Below are positions 43,708 through 52,009 of a stretch of 64,000 bases of DNA, in pieces. Position 1 is the stretch's first letter. Each line of letters begins with the position of its first letter. The notes beneath the pieces are model-generated. The model was not told the origin of the DNA. It did no database searches and was given only the letters and a program-made list of their open reading frames with translations. The DNA is from Stieleria varia (GTDB taxonomy: Bacteria; Planctomycetota; Planctomycetia; Pirellulales; Pirellulaceae): positions 8,370,001 to 8,434,000 of the forward strand of contig NZ_CP151726.1 in assembly GCF_038443385.1 (NCBI RefSeq), given 5' to 3'. The position numbers and the translations under genes are program-made.

Positions 43708-44727
43708 CTAGGCAGGCGTTTCTTCGACTAAGCGTTTGACAATGTCTTTGGCGCTGACCCGTTCGGCTTGCGCAGCGAAGGTCGTGATCAACCGGTGTGT
43801 CAGAACGGCGGGTGCGACGTACTGGATGTCTTCCAAGCGAACCATGTAGCTACCCTCCAACGCCGCCCGGCTCTTGGCTCCCAGGATCAAGTTCTGCACA
43901 GCACGAGGCCCAGCCCCCCAACCGACCAAAGGTGTCAGCCAGTCTGGTGCGGTGGTCCCTTGCGGTCGTGTCCGACGCACCAACTGCGCGGCATACGTAT
44001 AGATGTGATCGGGAACAGGAACACGACGAACGAGCGCTTGATGCGAGATGATTTCTTCGGCTGACATCAAGGAATCCAACGTGGGCAGATCGCCACCGGT
44101 GGTCGTCCGCGCGATCTGGATCTCCTCTTCCTCACTCGGATAATCCAGCTCGATCAACGACATAAAACGGTCCAACTGAGCTTCGGGCAGCGGATACGTG
44201 CCTTCTTGCTCGACCGGATTCTGTGTCGCCAACACCATGAACGGTGCTTCGAGGTGAAACTCCTTGCCCAACACCGTGACGTTCTGCTCCTGCATCGCTT
44301 CCAACAGCGCTGCCTGCGTCTTGGGTGGGGCGCGGTTGATTTCGTCGGCCAAGACGATGTTGGCAAAGATCGGGCCTTTGACAAACTGAAACTCACGGCG
44401 TCCATCCGCCGTGTCTTGCAAAATGTCGGTCCCAGTGATGTCCATCGGCATCAGGTCGGGCGTGAACTGAATCCGGTGAAACTTCAATGACAATGTCTCG
44501 GCCAACTTGCTGACCAGCAGCGTCTTGGCCAAACCGGGCACACCCATCAACAAAGCATGGCGTCGGGCGAACAGGCAAATGGAGAGTTGTTCGATGGTCG
44601 TCGCTTGGCCAACGATGACTCGCCCCAGTTCATTCCTCAACCGTTGATAAGCGTCTCTCAAGCGATCGATCGCTTGGACATCGTCATCGCTCAGTTTTTC
44701 TACTTCACTGTTGATCGCTTGGCTCAT
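43708..44727 (-). CDS. MoxR family AAA+ ATPase
   Basis: A 339-residue chaperone-like ATPase, first gene of the nine-gene minus-strand cluster. Walker A is GVPGLAKT at 62-69 and Walker B is VLADEINRAPPKTQAALLEAMQE from about 125. The sensor segment FMVLATQNPVEQEGTYPLPEAQLDRF is near 158-183. MoxR proteins are known to help mature partner complexes together with VWA proteins; the DUF58 and two VWA genes follow directly, so the cluster-wide role is well supported. It diverges from a secreted-protein gene, and the 374-bp gap to the likely start of that gene should contain both promoters. An array of palindromes follows the stop. Confidence 0.93.
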   Translation of the reverse strand: MSQAINSEVEKLSDDDVQAIDRLRDAYQRLRNELGRVIVGQATTIEQLSICLFARRHALLMGVPGLAKTLLVSKLAETLSLKFHRIQFTPDLMPMDITGTDILQDTADGRREFQFVKGPIFANIVLADEINRAPPKTQAALLEAMQEQNVTVLGKEFHLEAPFMVLATQNPVEQEGTYPLPEAQLDRFMSLIELDYPSEEEEIQIARTTTGGDLPTLDSLMSAEEIISHQALVRRVPVPDHIYTYAAQLVRRTRPQGTTAPDWLTPLVGWGAGPRAVQNLILGAKSRAALEGSYMVRLEDIQYVAPAVLTHRLITTFAAQAERVSAKDIVKRLVEETPA

Positions 44728-45101
44728 CCAACACTCTCACGGGTGGCGTTCACGTTGAAACTCAAATTTGGTCGGGCCAGTATACTCGGCCCCGCCAGTA
44801 CCGGTGGCAACAACCCGATGGCATTCTGGCAAGATCGCGAACGAATTTCCGATAAAAACCGATGGAAAACCAACCTTCAACCAATACGGGCTGGAAAGTG
44901 GACAGCTGGGGTCGCGAAAACTCCCCAAAAAAGCAGAACTGCGATTCGAACCTCGCACGGCGGGCGGTTTTGCTGCATCACCTGCCTCCGACTCTTGCCT
45001 CGGCCATTCTTGTTGAAATAACTGCCATGCCCTTTCCTTTCGTGACGTGCAAGACTGTTTCGCTTGCAGTCACCCGTTTCCCTCCAACGCGAATCAACCT
45101 G
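44728..45101. other. Divergent promoter region of the moxR cluster
   Basis: The gap between the moxR ATG and the likely ATG at 45102 of the opposite gene. In-frame ATGs at 44862 and 45027 could extend that opposite gene, but the residues they add lack family character. No palindrome, terminator or obvious operator was seen. Both promoters are expected here; sigma-factor elements cannot be called from inspection. Confidence 0.5.
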
Positions 45102-47342
45102 ATGCGATTACTGATCACCGCTGGCATGTTTTGTTGCCTGATACCCATCAGTGAAATTTCGCTGGCCCAGACTCCCAACGCCGGCATCGCAACTGACCCG
45201 CCATCTCTCCAACGCATGCCGGCAGACATCTCGTTTTACTTCGGCATCCACCGCGGCGGAGAACTGTTCTCAATGTTGGGCGGCAGGGAACTCGCCGACA
45301 AACTGGCAACCCTGGAAACGGATTCAGCGGCCACTCAAACAGACTTGGAGGATCAACCCGTCGCGGTTGATCTTGGAATCATTGGATTGGAACTGTCGGA
45401 CATCGCCAGTAACGCCGACCAAATCAAACAAATGCAGAATTCCAAACCAGGGCTTGTTTTTAACCAGCTCTTTCAAACAGATGCCTATCTATGCGGCGAT
45501 GAAAGCTGGACATCGACTTGGCATGCGGTCTCAATCGCAATCGCGGACGCAAAGAACAACTTGACCGACGAAGCAACGGCTCGAAGCGATGAGGAGAAAG
45601 CCGAATCCCTACACCAGCACCTGAAAGACATCCGGGTGCCCAACACACTCGCCGGCTTTCACTTGAGCGATCCAACCCTCGCAAGGGAACTGCTCGCCGA
45701 ATGGCAAGCCAGCTTGACCGAAGAAGAGATCCCTTGGGAAATCGGCGAGCACCGAATCGATCACGAATCGCTGACAACCTTGTCGGTCAAACTGGAAACC
45801 TGGTTCGACTCGCTCGTCGAAGATGTCAACGTGAATGAGTCCGACCTGCTGTTTCAACAAGCCGTTCGCAGATCGCTAAGAGATCGTTCCCTTCACGTCT
45901 CCATTGGAATCATTCGAAATCAGTTGATCGTCTTTGTCGGCGAAGACTTGACGGCGATCGACAAGCTAACCGCGGTGCCTGATGAAAATGACGAGCGATT
46001 GGTGGACACGCCAGAATTTGCCGCCGCAATGCCACCGGCCGGTCAATCGCATTTCGCAACTGCGTACATTTCCGATTCGTTCGCAAAATCAGGCGTGGTG
46101 CCGGATGAGTCCGGCTGGATGACCAATTGGGTCGATACCATTTCTCTCATCGCCCGTTCGGCCAAAGTCGACGGAGTGCCGATGGGCGACATGGGCATGC
46201 TGATGGGTGTCCCTATACTGAGCAGCTCAGATTTTAGCGGCCGAATGAAAAGCCTCGCGCAGCGCTGGGATGCTTTAGCGTTGCCACCGGCCGGCTGGGC
46301 GATGACGGTCGGCTGCGATGCCACAGGAATCAGCAGTCATAGCGTTTGGATGAGCGTTGACCCACGGCTGCCTGACACACCACTGAATGTCGATCGCTAC
46401 GCGGGTGGTGACACCGTCGCAATCTATGCTCGCCAAGGAACCACGACCGCCACTCGCTGCTTGCTCGGATTTGAACTCGTTACCAATACCTACTTGGGAT
46501 TCATGGAAACCATGTTTGCGATGATGGGCGACGAAGGCCTTCCCACAGAATCGCAGCGATACTTGGCTCGACTGCAACAGATGCCGATGCGACTGAGCAC
46601 AATCGTGGAGGACAAATGGTTTCCCGCACTGGGCGACGGAGGTCAGGCATTGGTCGCGACCTTCCATCACGCTGCCCCGGGCATCCCCAAAAAGTCGCCG
46701 ATCGAATTTACCCTGCTGAGTCGCGTCGCCCATCGTGACGACTTGATCGTCGCCGGTGGAATGCTGCGCACCTGGGCGAACTCTTATGTCAATCAATACT
46801 TTGAGATGGCGAAGACACTCGACGACGATGATGAGATTCCTTTACCACCACAGATCGATCCGCCCACCATCCTGGATGATGGTGACTCCGACATCTACAC
46901 CATCGCCACCCCGGACCTCTCTGCGTTCGAAGTCGAAACCGTTGAGCTGGATGATGACGCTATTGCAGAAGAAGAAACGCCGGAAGAAACCAGCCAAACC
47001 GATTTTCACTGGCGACTGAGTGATGACATCCTCGCCATAGGCAGCCAGCGTGACGTGACCAAAGCAATGCTTGTCCCAAACGATGATTCCGTTGTTTGGC
47101 GGGACAGCGAGGAAACAGGCCTGTTGCGATCGGTTCTTTGGATCGACTTCGATCTGCTCACCGACCGCCTTTCACAGATCGCCAACGCCAACGAGATGGA
47201 GCAAGAAGAGCGTGAAGAGTTTCAAGCGTTCATTGATGCCTTGAGAAAAGTCCACTCGTTCCACCGAGTCACCCACACTCGCGACGGCATGACGGTGACC
47301 CAAACCAAACTCGCGATGCCACTGGGCAGCAGCGATCCGTAG
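45102..47342 (+). CDS. Secreted planctomycete protein, DUF3352-like
   Basis: A 746-residue protein of unknown function. The ATG at 45102 gives a clear signal peptide (MRLLITAGMFCCLIPISEISLAQ); an ATG at 45027 is a possible longer start. The mature part starts QRMPADISFYFGIHRGGELFSMLGGRELADKL, resembling the start of the 18373-20406 product, and it has no cysteine or catalytic motif. Its last third carries an acidic segment with EEETPEETS near 705, and the C-terminal part includes SIRDxxAMxVPNDD-like segments. It is likely exported. It diverges from moxR but lies outside the nine-gene unit, so any connection is only positional. Confidence 0.65.
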   Translation: MRLLITAGMFCCLIPISEISLAQTPNAGIATDPPSLQRMPADISFYFGIHRGGELFSMLGGRELADKLATLETDSAATQTDLEDQPVAVDLGIIGLELSDIASNADQIKQMQNSKPGLVFNQLFQTDAYLCGDESWTSTWHAVSIAIADAKNNLTDEATARSDEEKAESLHQHLKDIRVPNTLAGFHLSDPTLARELLAEWQASLTEEEIPWEIGEHRIDHESLTTLSVKLETWFDSLVEDVNVNESDLLFQQAVRRSLRDRSLHVSIGIIRNQLIVFVGEDLTAIDKLTAVPDENDERLVDTPEFAAAMPPAGQSHFATAYISDSFAKSGVVPDESGWMTNWVDTISLIARSAKVDGVPMGDMGMLMGVPILSSSDFSGRMKSLAQRWDALALPPAGWAMTVGCDATGISSHSVWMSVDPRLPDTPLNVDRYAGGDTVAIYARQGTTTATRCLLGFELVTNTYLGFMETMFAMMGDEGLPTESQRYLARLQQMPMRLSTIVEDKWFPALGDGGQALVATFHHAAPGIPKKSPIEFTLLSRVAHRDDLIVAGGMLRTWANSYVNQYFEMAKTLDDDDEIPLPPQIDPPTILDDGDSDIYTIATPDLSAFEVETVELDDDAIAEEETPEETSQTDFHWRLSDDILAIGSQRDVTKAMLVPNDDSVVWRDSEETGLLRSVLWIDFDLLTDRLSQIANANEMEQEEREEFQAFIDALRKVHSFHRVTHTRDGMTVTQTKLAMPLGSSDP

Positions 47343-47770
47343 AGCCAACTTTCAATCCTGAGTGGGATGTGCCGGGGGTGAGGTTGTCTTTCGGTCATGC
47401 CTCTCATCTCTAAGGATTCATGCGTGATGAGTGTATTCATAACACCTGATCGACCCGCAGCAGCCTTCGAAAATCAAAGAGACGGGAATCATTCGATCAA
47501 GAGAAACTTGATCGCTGGACAAGCCGGATCGTTGCCCCCTCTCCCCCAATCCCTGACTCGCTGGAAGCTCGCCAGGAATCGGGGGAGAGGGGAGCCATTG
47601 AGAATAGTACTGATCAAACTTGGCTCCCCTCTCCCCCATGATTTTCGCGGAGCAGACTCCTCCATCACCCATGACTCAGTCGCGAAAATCTTGGGGGAGA
47701 GGGGCCGGGGGTGAGGGGCTGCGATGCTGCAGTTTAACCGTGTGGCACTTCGAGTTTTCTGCTGCTAACC
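47343..47770. other. Gene-free spacer between convergent genes
   Basis: About 430 bp between the secreted-protein gene and the PEP-CTERM gene. Its middle is filled by two large hairpins (47535-47704). Outside these I see no gene with plausible start, length and family match. Transcripts from both sides converge here, so the hairpins may serve as terminators. Confidence 0.65.
47535..47721. repeat. Two linked C-rich/G-rich hairpins (CCCCTCTCCCCC family)
   Basis: The first pairs a CCCCCTCTCCCCCAATCC segment at about 47535 with a complementary GGGGGAGAGGGG near 47581-47592. The second has 24-bp near-perfect arms at 47626-47649 and 47681-47704, containing CCCCTCTCCCCCATG and its complement. A short G-rich segment follows to 47721. 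The same CCCCTCTCCCCC core starts both, so they seem to be copies of one element. Confidence 0.85.
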
Positions 47771-48406
47771 CTAAACGCGTCGTCGACGAAGCAAAACCAT
47801 CCCGCTTAGCAAGATCAAAGCAAAGCTGCTCGGCTCGGGAACAGCAGCAGTACCGGTGAAACTCGCGAAAACATCATCGATGCGAAAACTTGTTCCGCTG
47901 CCCGACGTCGCCGTGCCTCCCAAAACGAAAACGTTATTGGGCAAAGGAGTCACAAAGGTCGGATCATTGCCAACCGACGTGATCAAGTCCGCGGGATTGA
48001 TCCCCGTTGTCGAAGCCCCCACCACATCCGCGCCGTCGACATACTCACTGAAGTCCAGACCAGAGAAACCATTGAACACCACGGTGCCACCCGTCACGTT
48101 CGAAGTTGACACCGTGAACTGCAACCATTCGTTCGTGTCGATTCCCACCGTGAGTCCGCCAGCCACTGCAAGCCCCGTTCCACCGCTACCCCCGTTCAAT
48201 GTCGCTGATCCCGTCACGGAGATGTTCAAATCGAAAGTCACTCCGTCGGAGATGAGACCGTTCAAGTTGTTGGTGAACGAGTCACCTGCCACCAAACCAC
48301 TTTGCGTTCCGTCCAACGCAATGTGCACAATGCCACCGTGGACTCGTTGCGAGTGGACAAACAACAAACAAACCAAAACGACAGAGCAGACGCGATGACC
48401 AGACAT
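47771..48406 (-). CDS. PEP-CTERM sorting-signal protein
   Basis: A 211-residue secreted protein, from the ATG at 48406 (MSGHRVCSVVLVCLLFV...). A signal peptide is followed by a beta-rich, Gly/Ser/Thr/Asn-rich body with no catalytic motif. The end is a PEP-CTERM signal: VPEPSSF, a hydrophobic helix (ALILLSGMVLL) and RRRR. Exosortase would recognise and cut this tail, releasing the protein for attachment or secretion; no exosortase gene is in the window. An upstream start at 48502 is unlikely. The gene converges with the secreted DUF3352-like gene and diverges from a membrane-protein gene. Confidence 0.82.
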   Translation of the reverse strand: MSGHRVCSVVLVCLLFVHSQRVHGGIVHIALDGTQSGLVAGDSFTNNLNGLISDGVTFDLNISVTGSATLNGGSGGTGLAVAGGLTVGIDTNEWLQFTVSTSNVTGGTVVFNGFSGLDFSEYVDGADVVGASTTGINPADLITSVGNDPTFVTPLPNNVFVLGGTATSGSGTSFRIDDVFASFTGTAAVPEPSSFALILLSGMVLLRRRRV

Positions 48407-48681
48407 GATGGCGAGACTGAATGAGTGACGAGAGGAGAAAAAGAGCCCGTCAATATAACCACTAGAGTCAGCACAACCAACAAAAACGCCCCCCTTCGCC
48501 AAGGCCTCTCAACACCACCACCATCATTAGCCAAACAGCGTCCCCACCCCATGCTTGGCGTGCACCCACATCCAACTATGCCAACGGACGCGTTAGAGTG
48601 TTGCCGACCCACCGTTCACAACCAAGCGAGGGATACCACTTCGCTGACTGATCTAGAATCCGTTTCCCGGAATACTCCAAC

Positions 48682-49698
48682 ATGACACTTCGGCTCGACG
48701 TTGGCTTTCTCGTTCTTGGCGGAGTTGCCACGACTTTGCTGAGGGTGAGTCAGCGAACCGGTTGGCCGGAAACGATCTGTGAAGCTTCGGCATGGAGCGT
48801 CGCTGCCATCGGAGTTTTCTTTGCCGGCGACATGCGTGCCCGGTTCGAGTTGATGCTGGAGCGAATGTTTCATCGTGACGCGATTCGTTTTCCAGAGAGC
48901 AAACGCGAATCTCATCAAACACAGCTGCGACGTGGGATCCAATCATTGGCCGATCGCGGCGGGATCATCGGCGCATTGGCGTTGCCCGGTGTGTTATTGA
49001 TCGCCTACTTGTCGTTGTTTTCACTTCAGCAAGATTTACTTGTTGGCATCACCTGGCTTCTTGAAATCATCGCCGCTGCGATGGTCGGCAATCACGTCGG
49101 ACGCGGCGTCGTCTACGGACTCTTGGGTAACATCCTGAAACTGCATGGTGCATCCGTCATCGTCAAAGCATCCCATCCCGATGGTGCCGCTGGATTGAAA
49201 CCGGCTGGCGAGTTCTACAGCTTCCAGGCGTGCTTGCTGATGATCCCGACAGCATTCTTCGCCATCTGGTGGCTCATCATTCGACTGTGGATCGACACAC
49301 CGCCTTTGGTGGATTGGCAGAACTGGTATTTGGTGTTCTTTGCCATCGCGATCGCCTGCGAACTGATCGCGTTTGCCTATCCCCTGCTCTTCTTTCACCA
49401 GCAGATGAAGTCTCGCAAACGAGAACTTCTCAGCTCAGCCGACGAGATTGGTGATCGCATCGTTGCGATCAAGACACAATTGAGATCCGAATCGGCAACC
49501 AATCGAATCAAAATCATGGAGGATGAACTTGCCGGACTCAGCGAACAGTACAACAGCATCGAAGAACTCCCGACGTGGCCGTTTGATCAAAGCCTGCGTC
49601 GTCGTCTGGCGATCAGCAACGTCACCCTGGTCGTCCCGGTGATCGTGGGCAATCTCGACAAAGTCAAAGAAGCGTTGAAGAGTTTGTTTTCGGGATGA
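48682..49698 (+). CDS. Multi-pass membrane protein of unknown function
   Basis: A 338-residue protein with hydrophobic segments near residues 5-22, 30-47, 95-115, 119-137, 185-205 and 216-237, suggesting about six membrane helices. The C-terminal 95 residues form a charged, probably coiled region (KTQLRSESATNRIKIMEDELAGL) ending in one short hydrophobic patch. No family was recognised. It lies between two PEP-CTERM genes in opposite orientation, but no exosortase motif (Cys, Arg, His triad in helices) can be seen, so it is not an exosortase by sequence. Function unknown. Confidence 0.7.
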   Translation: MTLRLDVGFLVLGGVATTLLRVSQRTGWPETICEASAWSVAAIGVFFAGDMRARFELMLERMFHRDAIRFPESKRESHQTQLRRGIQSLADRGGIIGALALPGVLLIAYLSLFSLQQDLLVGITWLLEIIAAAMVGNHVGRGVVYGLLGNILKLHGASVIVKASHPDGAAGLKPAGEFYSFQACLLMIPTAFFAIWWLIIRLWIDTPPLVDWQNWYLVFFAIAIACELIAFAYPLLFFHQQMKSRKRELLSSADEIGDRIVAIKTQLRSESATNRIKIMEDELAGLSEQYNSIEELPTWPFDQSLRRRLAISNVTLVVPVIVGNLDKVKEALKSLFSG

Positions 49699-49724
49699 CT
49701 AACGGAAGCAACTGAACTCAAGTT

Positions 49725-50399
49725 TCAGTTCTTACGCCGACGCATCATACAAGTGCAACCGATCAGCCCAATCGCCACCGCCAAGCTGCTTGGCTCAGGG
49801 ACAGTCGAGCTAATCGGGTTACCGAAAATCTGTACGTTCGCTACTGACAAAGTCTCGGGGTTGGCGTTGATACGAAGAATGAAGGTCATAGATGTAATCG
49901 AGCTATTATCTACACTTGAGTCGAAAGTGAAATCCGCGTCAAAATTGACGTTGGGAAACGTCGTTGGTCCATTCTCAAAATCAGTTTCTATCGTTGTTCC
50001 GGTAAGATCATTCAGCGAGTTCCCGTTGATTTCGACTCCAGAACCAAAGATTCGAAATCCGTCTGAAGAATTAATTGGGTTTGCAAAGTTCGCGTCCCAT
50101 TCGAGCCCCTCCGCGGCACCATCAAATCCAACGGTAATATCCTGAAAACCCAGGGTCGAGATTGAACCCGTCAACTCTACAAGAATTTGAGCGGCTCCAC
50201 TTCCAGAACTCTTGTCAGCCATGATTGTGGTTGCTGTTGCAGTCGATAAATTATTAGCGTCACCGGATCCCGACAACGTTGTCGTCCAATTCGTGTCGGT
50301 GAAGTCCAGAGTGGTAAGCAGCGCTGCATTTGCCTCCGCCGACAAAGAGAAAATGGCGACAGCAAACAAGGCATGAAGCGGGAATTTATGTTTGAACAT
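49725..50399 (-). CDS. PEP-CTERM sorting-signal protein
   Basis: A 224-residue secreted protein starting at the ATG 50399 (MFKHKFPLHALFAVAIFSLSAEANA, a signal peptide). The upstream in-frame ATG at 50576 is not favoured because the added residues are not signal-like. The body is rich in Ser, Thr, Asn and Gly, as in beta-stranded PEP-CTERM substrates, and contains FDFTD-like segments. The last residues are a PEP-CTERM signal: VPEPSSL, a hydrophobic helix and a basic RRRK end. It is the second such protein within 3 kb, separated by a membrane protein of unknown function. Attachment machinery lies elsewhere. Confidence 0.82.
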   Translation of the reverse strand: MFKHKFPLHALFAVAIFSLSAEANAALLTTLDFTDTNWTTTLSGSGDANNLSTATATTIMADKSSGSGAAQILVELTGSISTLGFQDITVGFDGAAEGLEWDANFANPINSSDGFRIFGSGVEINGNSLNDLTGTTIETDFENGPTTFPNVNFDADFTFDSSVDNSSITSMTFILRINANPETLSVANVQIFGNPISSTVPEPSSLAVAIGLIGCTCMMRRRKN

Positions 50400-51003
50400 C
50401 TGTATAACCCTGAACATATCCGCGTAAAGCACATTTCTTACCAAGATGCTACACCACCTCGCATTTGCCCCAACCATCAAACCATCTTTGGTAACCCAAT
50501 TTTCACATTTCACGAAAACAAAACGCGAAACACAAGCATGCACCGCGATAATGGGAGATGGCCCACCCTTAAGCAATGGCTACTGGCATCAGCGCCAAGT
50601 CATCTTATCAGCTGTCAAAACGAACTGGATTCACGATATCTCACCTCCCATGGCACCATTTCTCTACTGCCCCAACCGTCTCGTGTTTTTGCATGAAACG
50701 ACATGTTAAACTTACGGACAACCGTAAAGCAGCTATCAATGGTCGCCTTAACTGTTCGAGTCGGCGTTTTTTATTCGATCGTCGCCGGACGTTCACAACG
50801 ACCCAAGAAATTCGTGCACGAGCGAGTTTGCCGGAGACGATCTGTCAGGCTCCTAATCAGGTCTCTGCTGTAACTGAAGTCGTCTTACTGAAGAAATATG
50901 GTCTAGGCTCGAACTGATAGTGGAGCGGAAGAGCACGGGAAGGGGAATTCAGGCGAATCCCATTACGATGACTTGGCGTTCAACATGGTCGCCGGGAATC
51001 GCG
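50400..51003. other. Gene-free, lower-GC spacer
   Basis: About 600 bp between a PEP-CTERM gene and yraN, with visibly more A and T than the flanks. Open frames (such as 50373-50696 and 50576-50917) lack start signals, family match and typical composition, so I call none. Its 3' end holds the second copy of the GGCGAATCCCATTACG repeat (50938-50967). It may be an old insertion or a decayed gene. Confidence 0.6.
50938..50967. repeat. Dispersed repeat GGGAATTC(T/A)GGCGAATCCCATTACG, copy 2
   Basis: A nearly identical copy of the element at 32956-32986, same orientation on the + strand, here in a gene-free spacer and ending 36 bp before the stop codon of yraN. Its presence outside genes shows that it is a dispersed element and not a coding feature. 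Confidence 0.85.
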
Positions 51004-51456
51004 TTAAAACATTTGGAAATCGCCGGCGGCCTCGAAAGCGTGTTCGTAGTGCTCGACGCGGGTGGGTGAAGGCTGATTGGCGGGCCACCAGATCGCGACG
51101 ACGTCGAATCGGCAACGGGCACCGAGCATCTTCTTGCGTTTCAGATACCGCAGCGCAGCACGCGTGATCCGTGCTTGCTTTTCTTCGTCCACACGGTCAG
51201 CGGGGTGCCCGGGACGAGTGGTTTGCAACGTTTTGACTTCGACAAACACGACTTCGCGTGTTTTTTTATCCAACGCGATCAGATCGATCTCGCCGGCGCG
51301 ATCGGACTCACTATGTGCGACGACGATGAGCCCTTTGCGGCGCAGCAATCTTGCCGCGAGCTGTTCGCCTTGCAAACCGATCGGAGCGGTCGGATCGATC
51401 GCTCCGTAACGCCAACTGAGATAGCGCTCGGTGAGTCGATTGATCAGGCGGCTCAT
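51004..51456 (-). CDS. YraN-type PD-(D/E)XK protein (UPF0102)
   Basis: A 150-residue protein of the YraN/UPF0102 family. The PD-(D/E)XK nuclease core is visible: GEQLAARLLRRKGLIVV near 29-45, then GEIDLIALDKKTREVVFVEVKT near 55-76, where E/D and E-x-K residues sit in the usual order. The family has been suggested to act on DNA or RNA, but the cellular role is not settled. It is the last gene of the ffh-rpsP-trmD-rplS-yraN run, a position it often takes in bacteria. A copy of an inverted-repeat element separates it from rplS. Confidence 0.88.
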   Translation of the reverse strand: MSRLINRLTERYLSWRYGAIDPTAPIGLQGEQLAARLLRRKGLIVVAHSESDRAGEIDLIALDKKTREVVFVEVKTLQTTRPGHPADRVDEEKQARITRAALRYLKRKKMLGARCRFDVVAIWWPANQPSPTRVEHYEHAFEAAGDFQMF

Positions 51457-51532
51457 TGCTCAGTCCCACGGAATTCCCGCCGATAGGTTGACCGTCTCGG
51501 CGAGAGGGGAACGTTGATATTGGCTAACCGTA

Positions 51533-51572
51533 TGATGCCGCACGCTAACGACGCGGAGCGTCGAGCGACGAT
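51533..51572. repeat. GCACGCTA...GAGCGACGAT element
   Basis: A segment with ATGCCGCACGCTAACGACG and TCGAGCGACGAT halves, located between yraN and rplS. It matches the 3' half of the mosaic at 28736-28768, so the two are copies of one dispersed element. Confidence 0.7.
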
Positions 51573-51581
51573 TTCAGCAAC

Positions 51582-51935
51582 CTACGAGCGGCGACGTTCT
51601 TTCAGGCGGACGGCTTTACCGACGCGGCCACGCAGGAAGTACAGCTTGGCACGGCGGACGACACCGCTGCGTTTGACTTCGACACGTTCGATTTTGGGAC
51701 TGTGCAGCGGGAACTTACGCTCCACACCTTCGCCGGCCACGATGCGTCGCACGGAGAACATTTCACGGGTGCCGCTGCCGCTCTTGGCGATCACGACGCC
51801 GGTGAAGACCTGAATACGTTCTTTGTTGCCTTCCAAAATTCGCAAGTGCACGTCGACGGTATCGCCGATTTCGAATTCAGGAGGAGTCTCCTTCAGGTGT
51901 GCTTTCTCGACTTTGTCCAGGATCGCTTGACTCAT
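51582..51935 (-). CDS. rplS: Large ribosomal subunit protein bL19
   Basis: Ribosomal protein at the interface of the 30S and 50S subunits. The 117-residue sequence includes PEFEIGDTVDVHLRILEGNKERIQVFTGVVIAK near 18-50, SGTREMFSVRRIVAGEGVERKFPLHSP near 53-79 and KRSGVVRRAKLYFLRGRVGKAVRLKER near 88-114. These are diagnostic and the length is normal. It lies after trmD with a 74-bp gap, matching the usual rpsP-trmD-rplS order. Confidence 0.97.
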   Translation of the reverse strand: MSQAILDKVEKAHLKETPPEFEIGDTVDVHLRILEGNKERIQVFTGVVIAKSGSGTREMFSVRRIVAGEGVERKFPLHSPKIERVEVKRSGVVRRAKLYFLRGRVGKAVRLKERRRS

Positions 51936-52009
51936 GACTTTCTCTCTTCTTGCATCAAAAAACGTTGTGCTGTGTTCTTGCCTCTGCCACAGGGGCAGGA
52001 GTTCCTATT

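Noticed and set aside
48682-49698. Exosortase for the neighbouring PEP-CTERM proteins
   Set aside because: The membrane protein has no conserved Cys-Arg-His arrangement in its helices and a coiled C-tail atypical of exosortases.
50373-50917. Small open frames in the lower-GC spacer
   Set aside because: No ribosome binding site, no family, and overlapping frames with different composition; noncoding is more likely.
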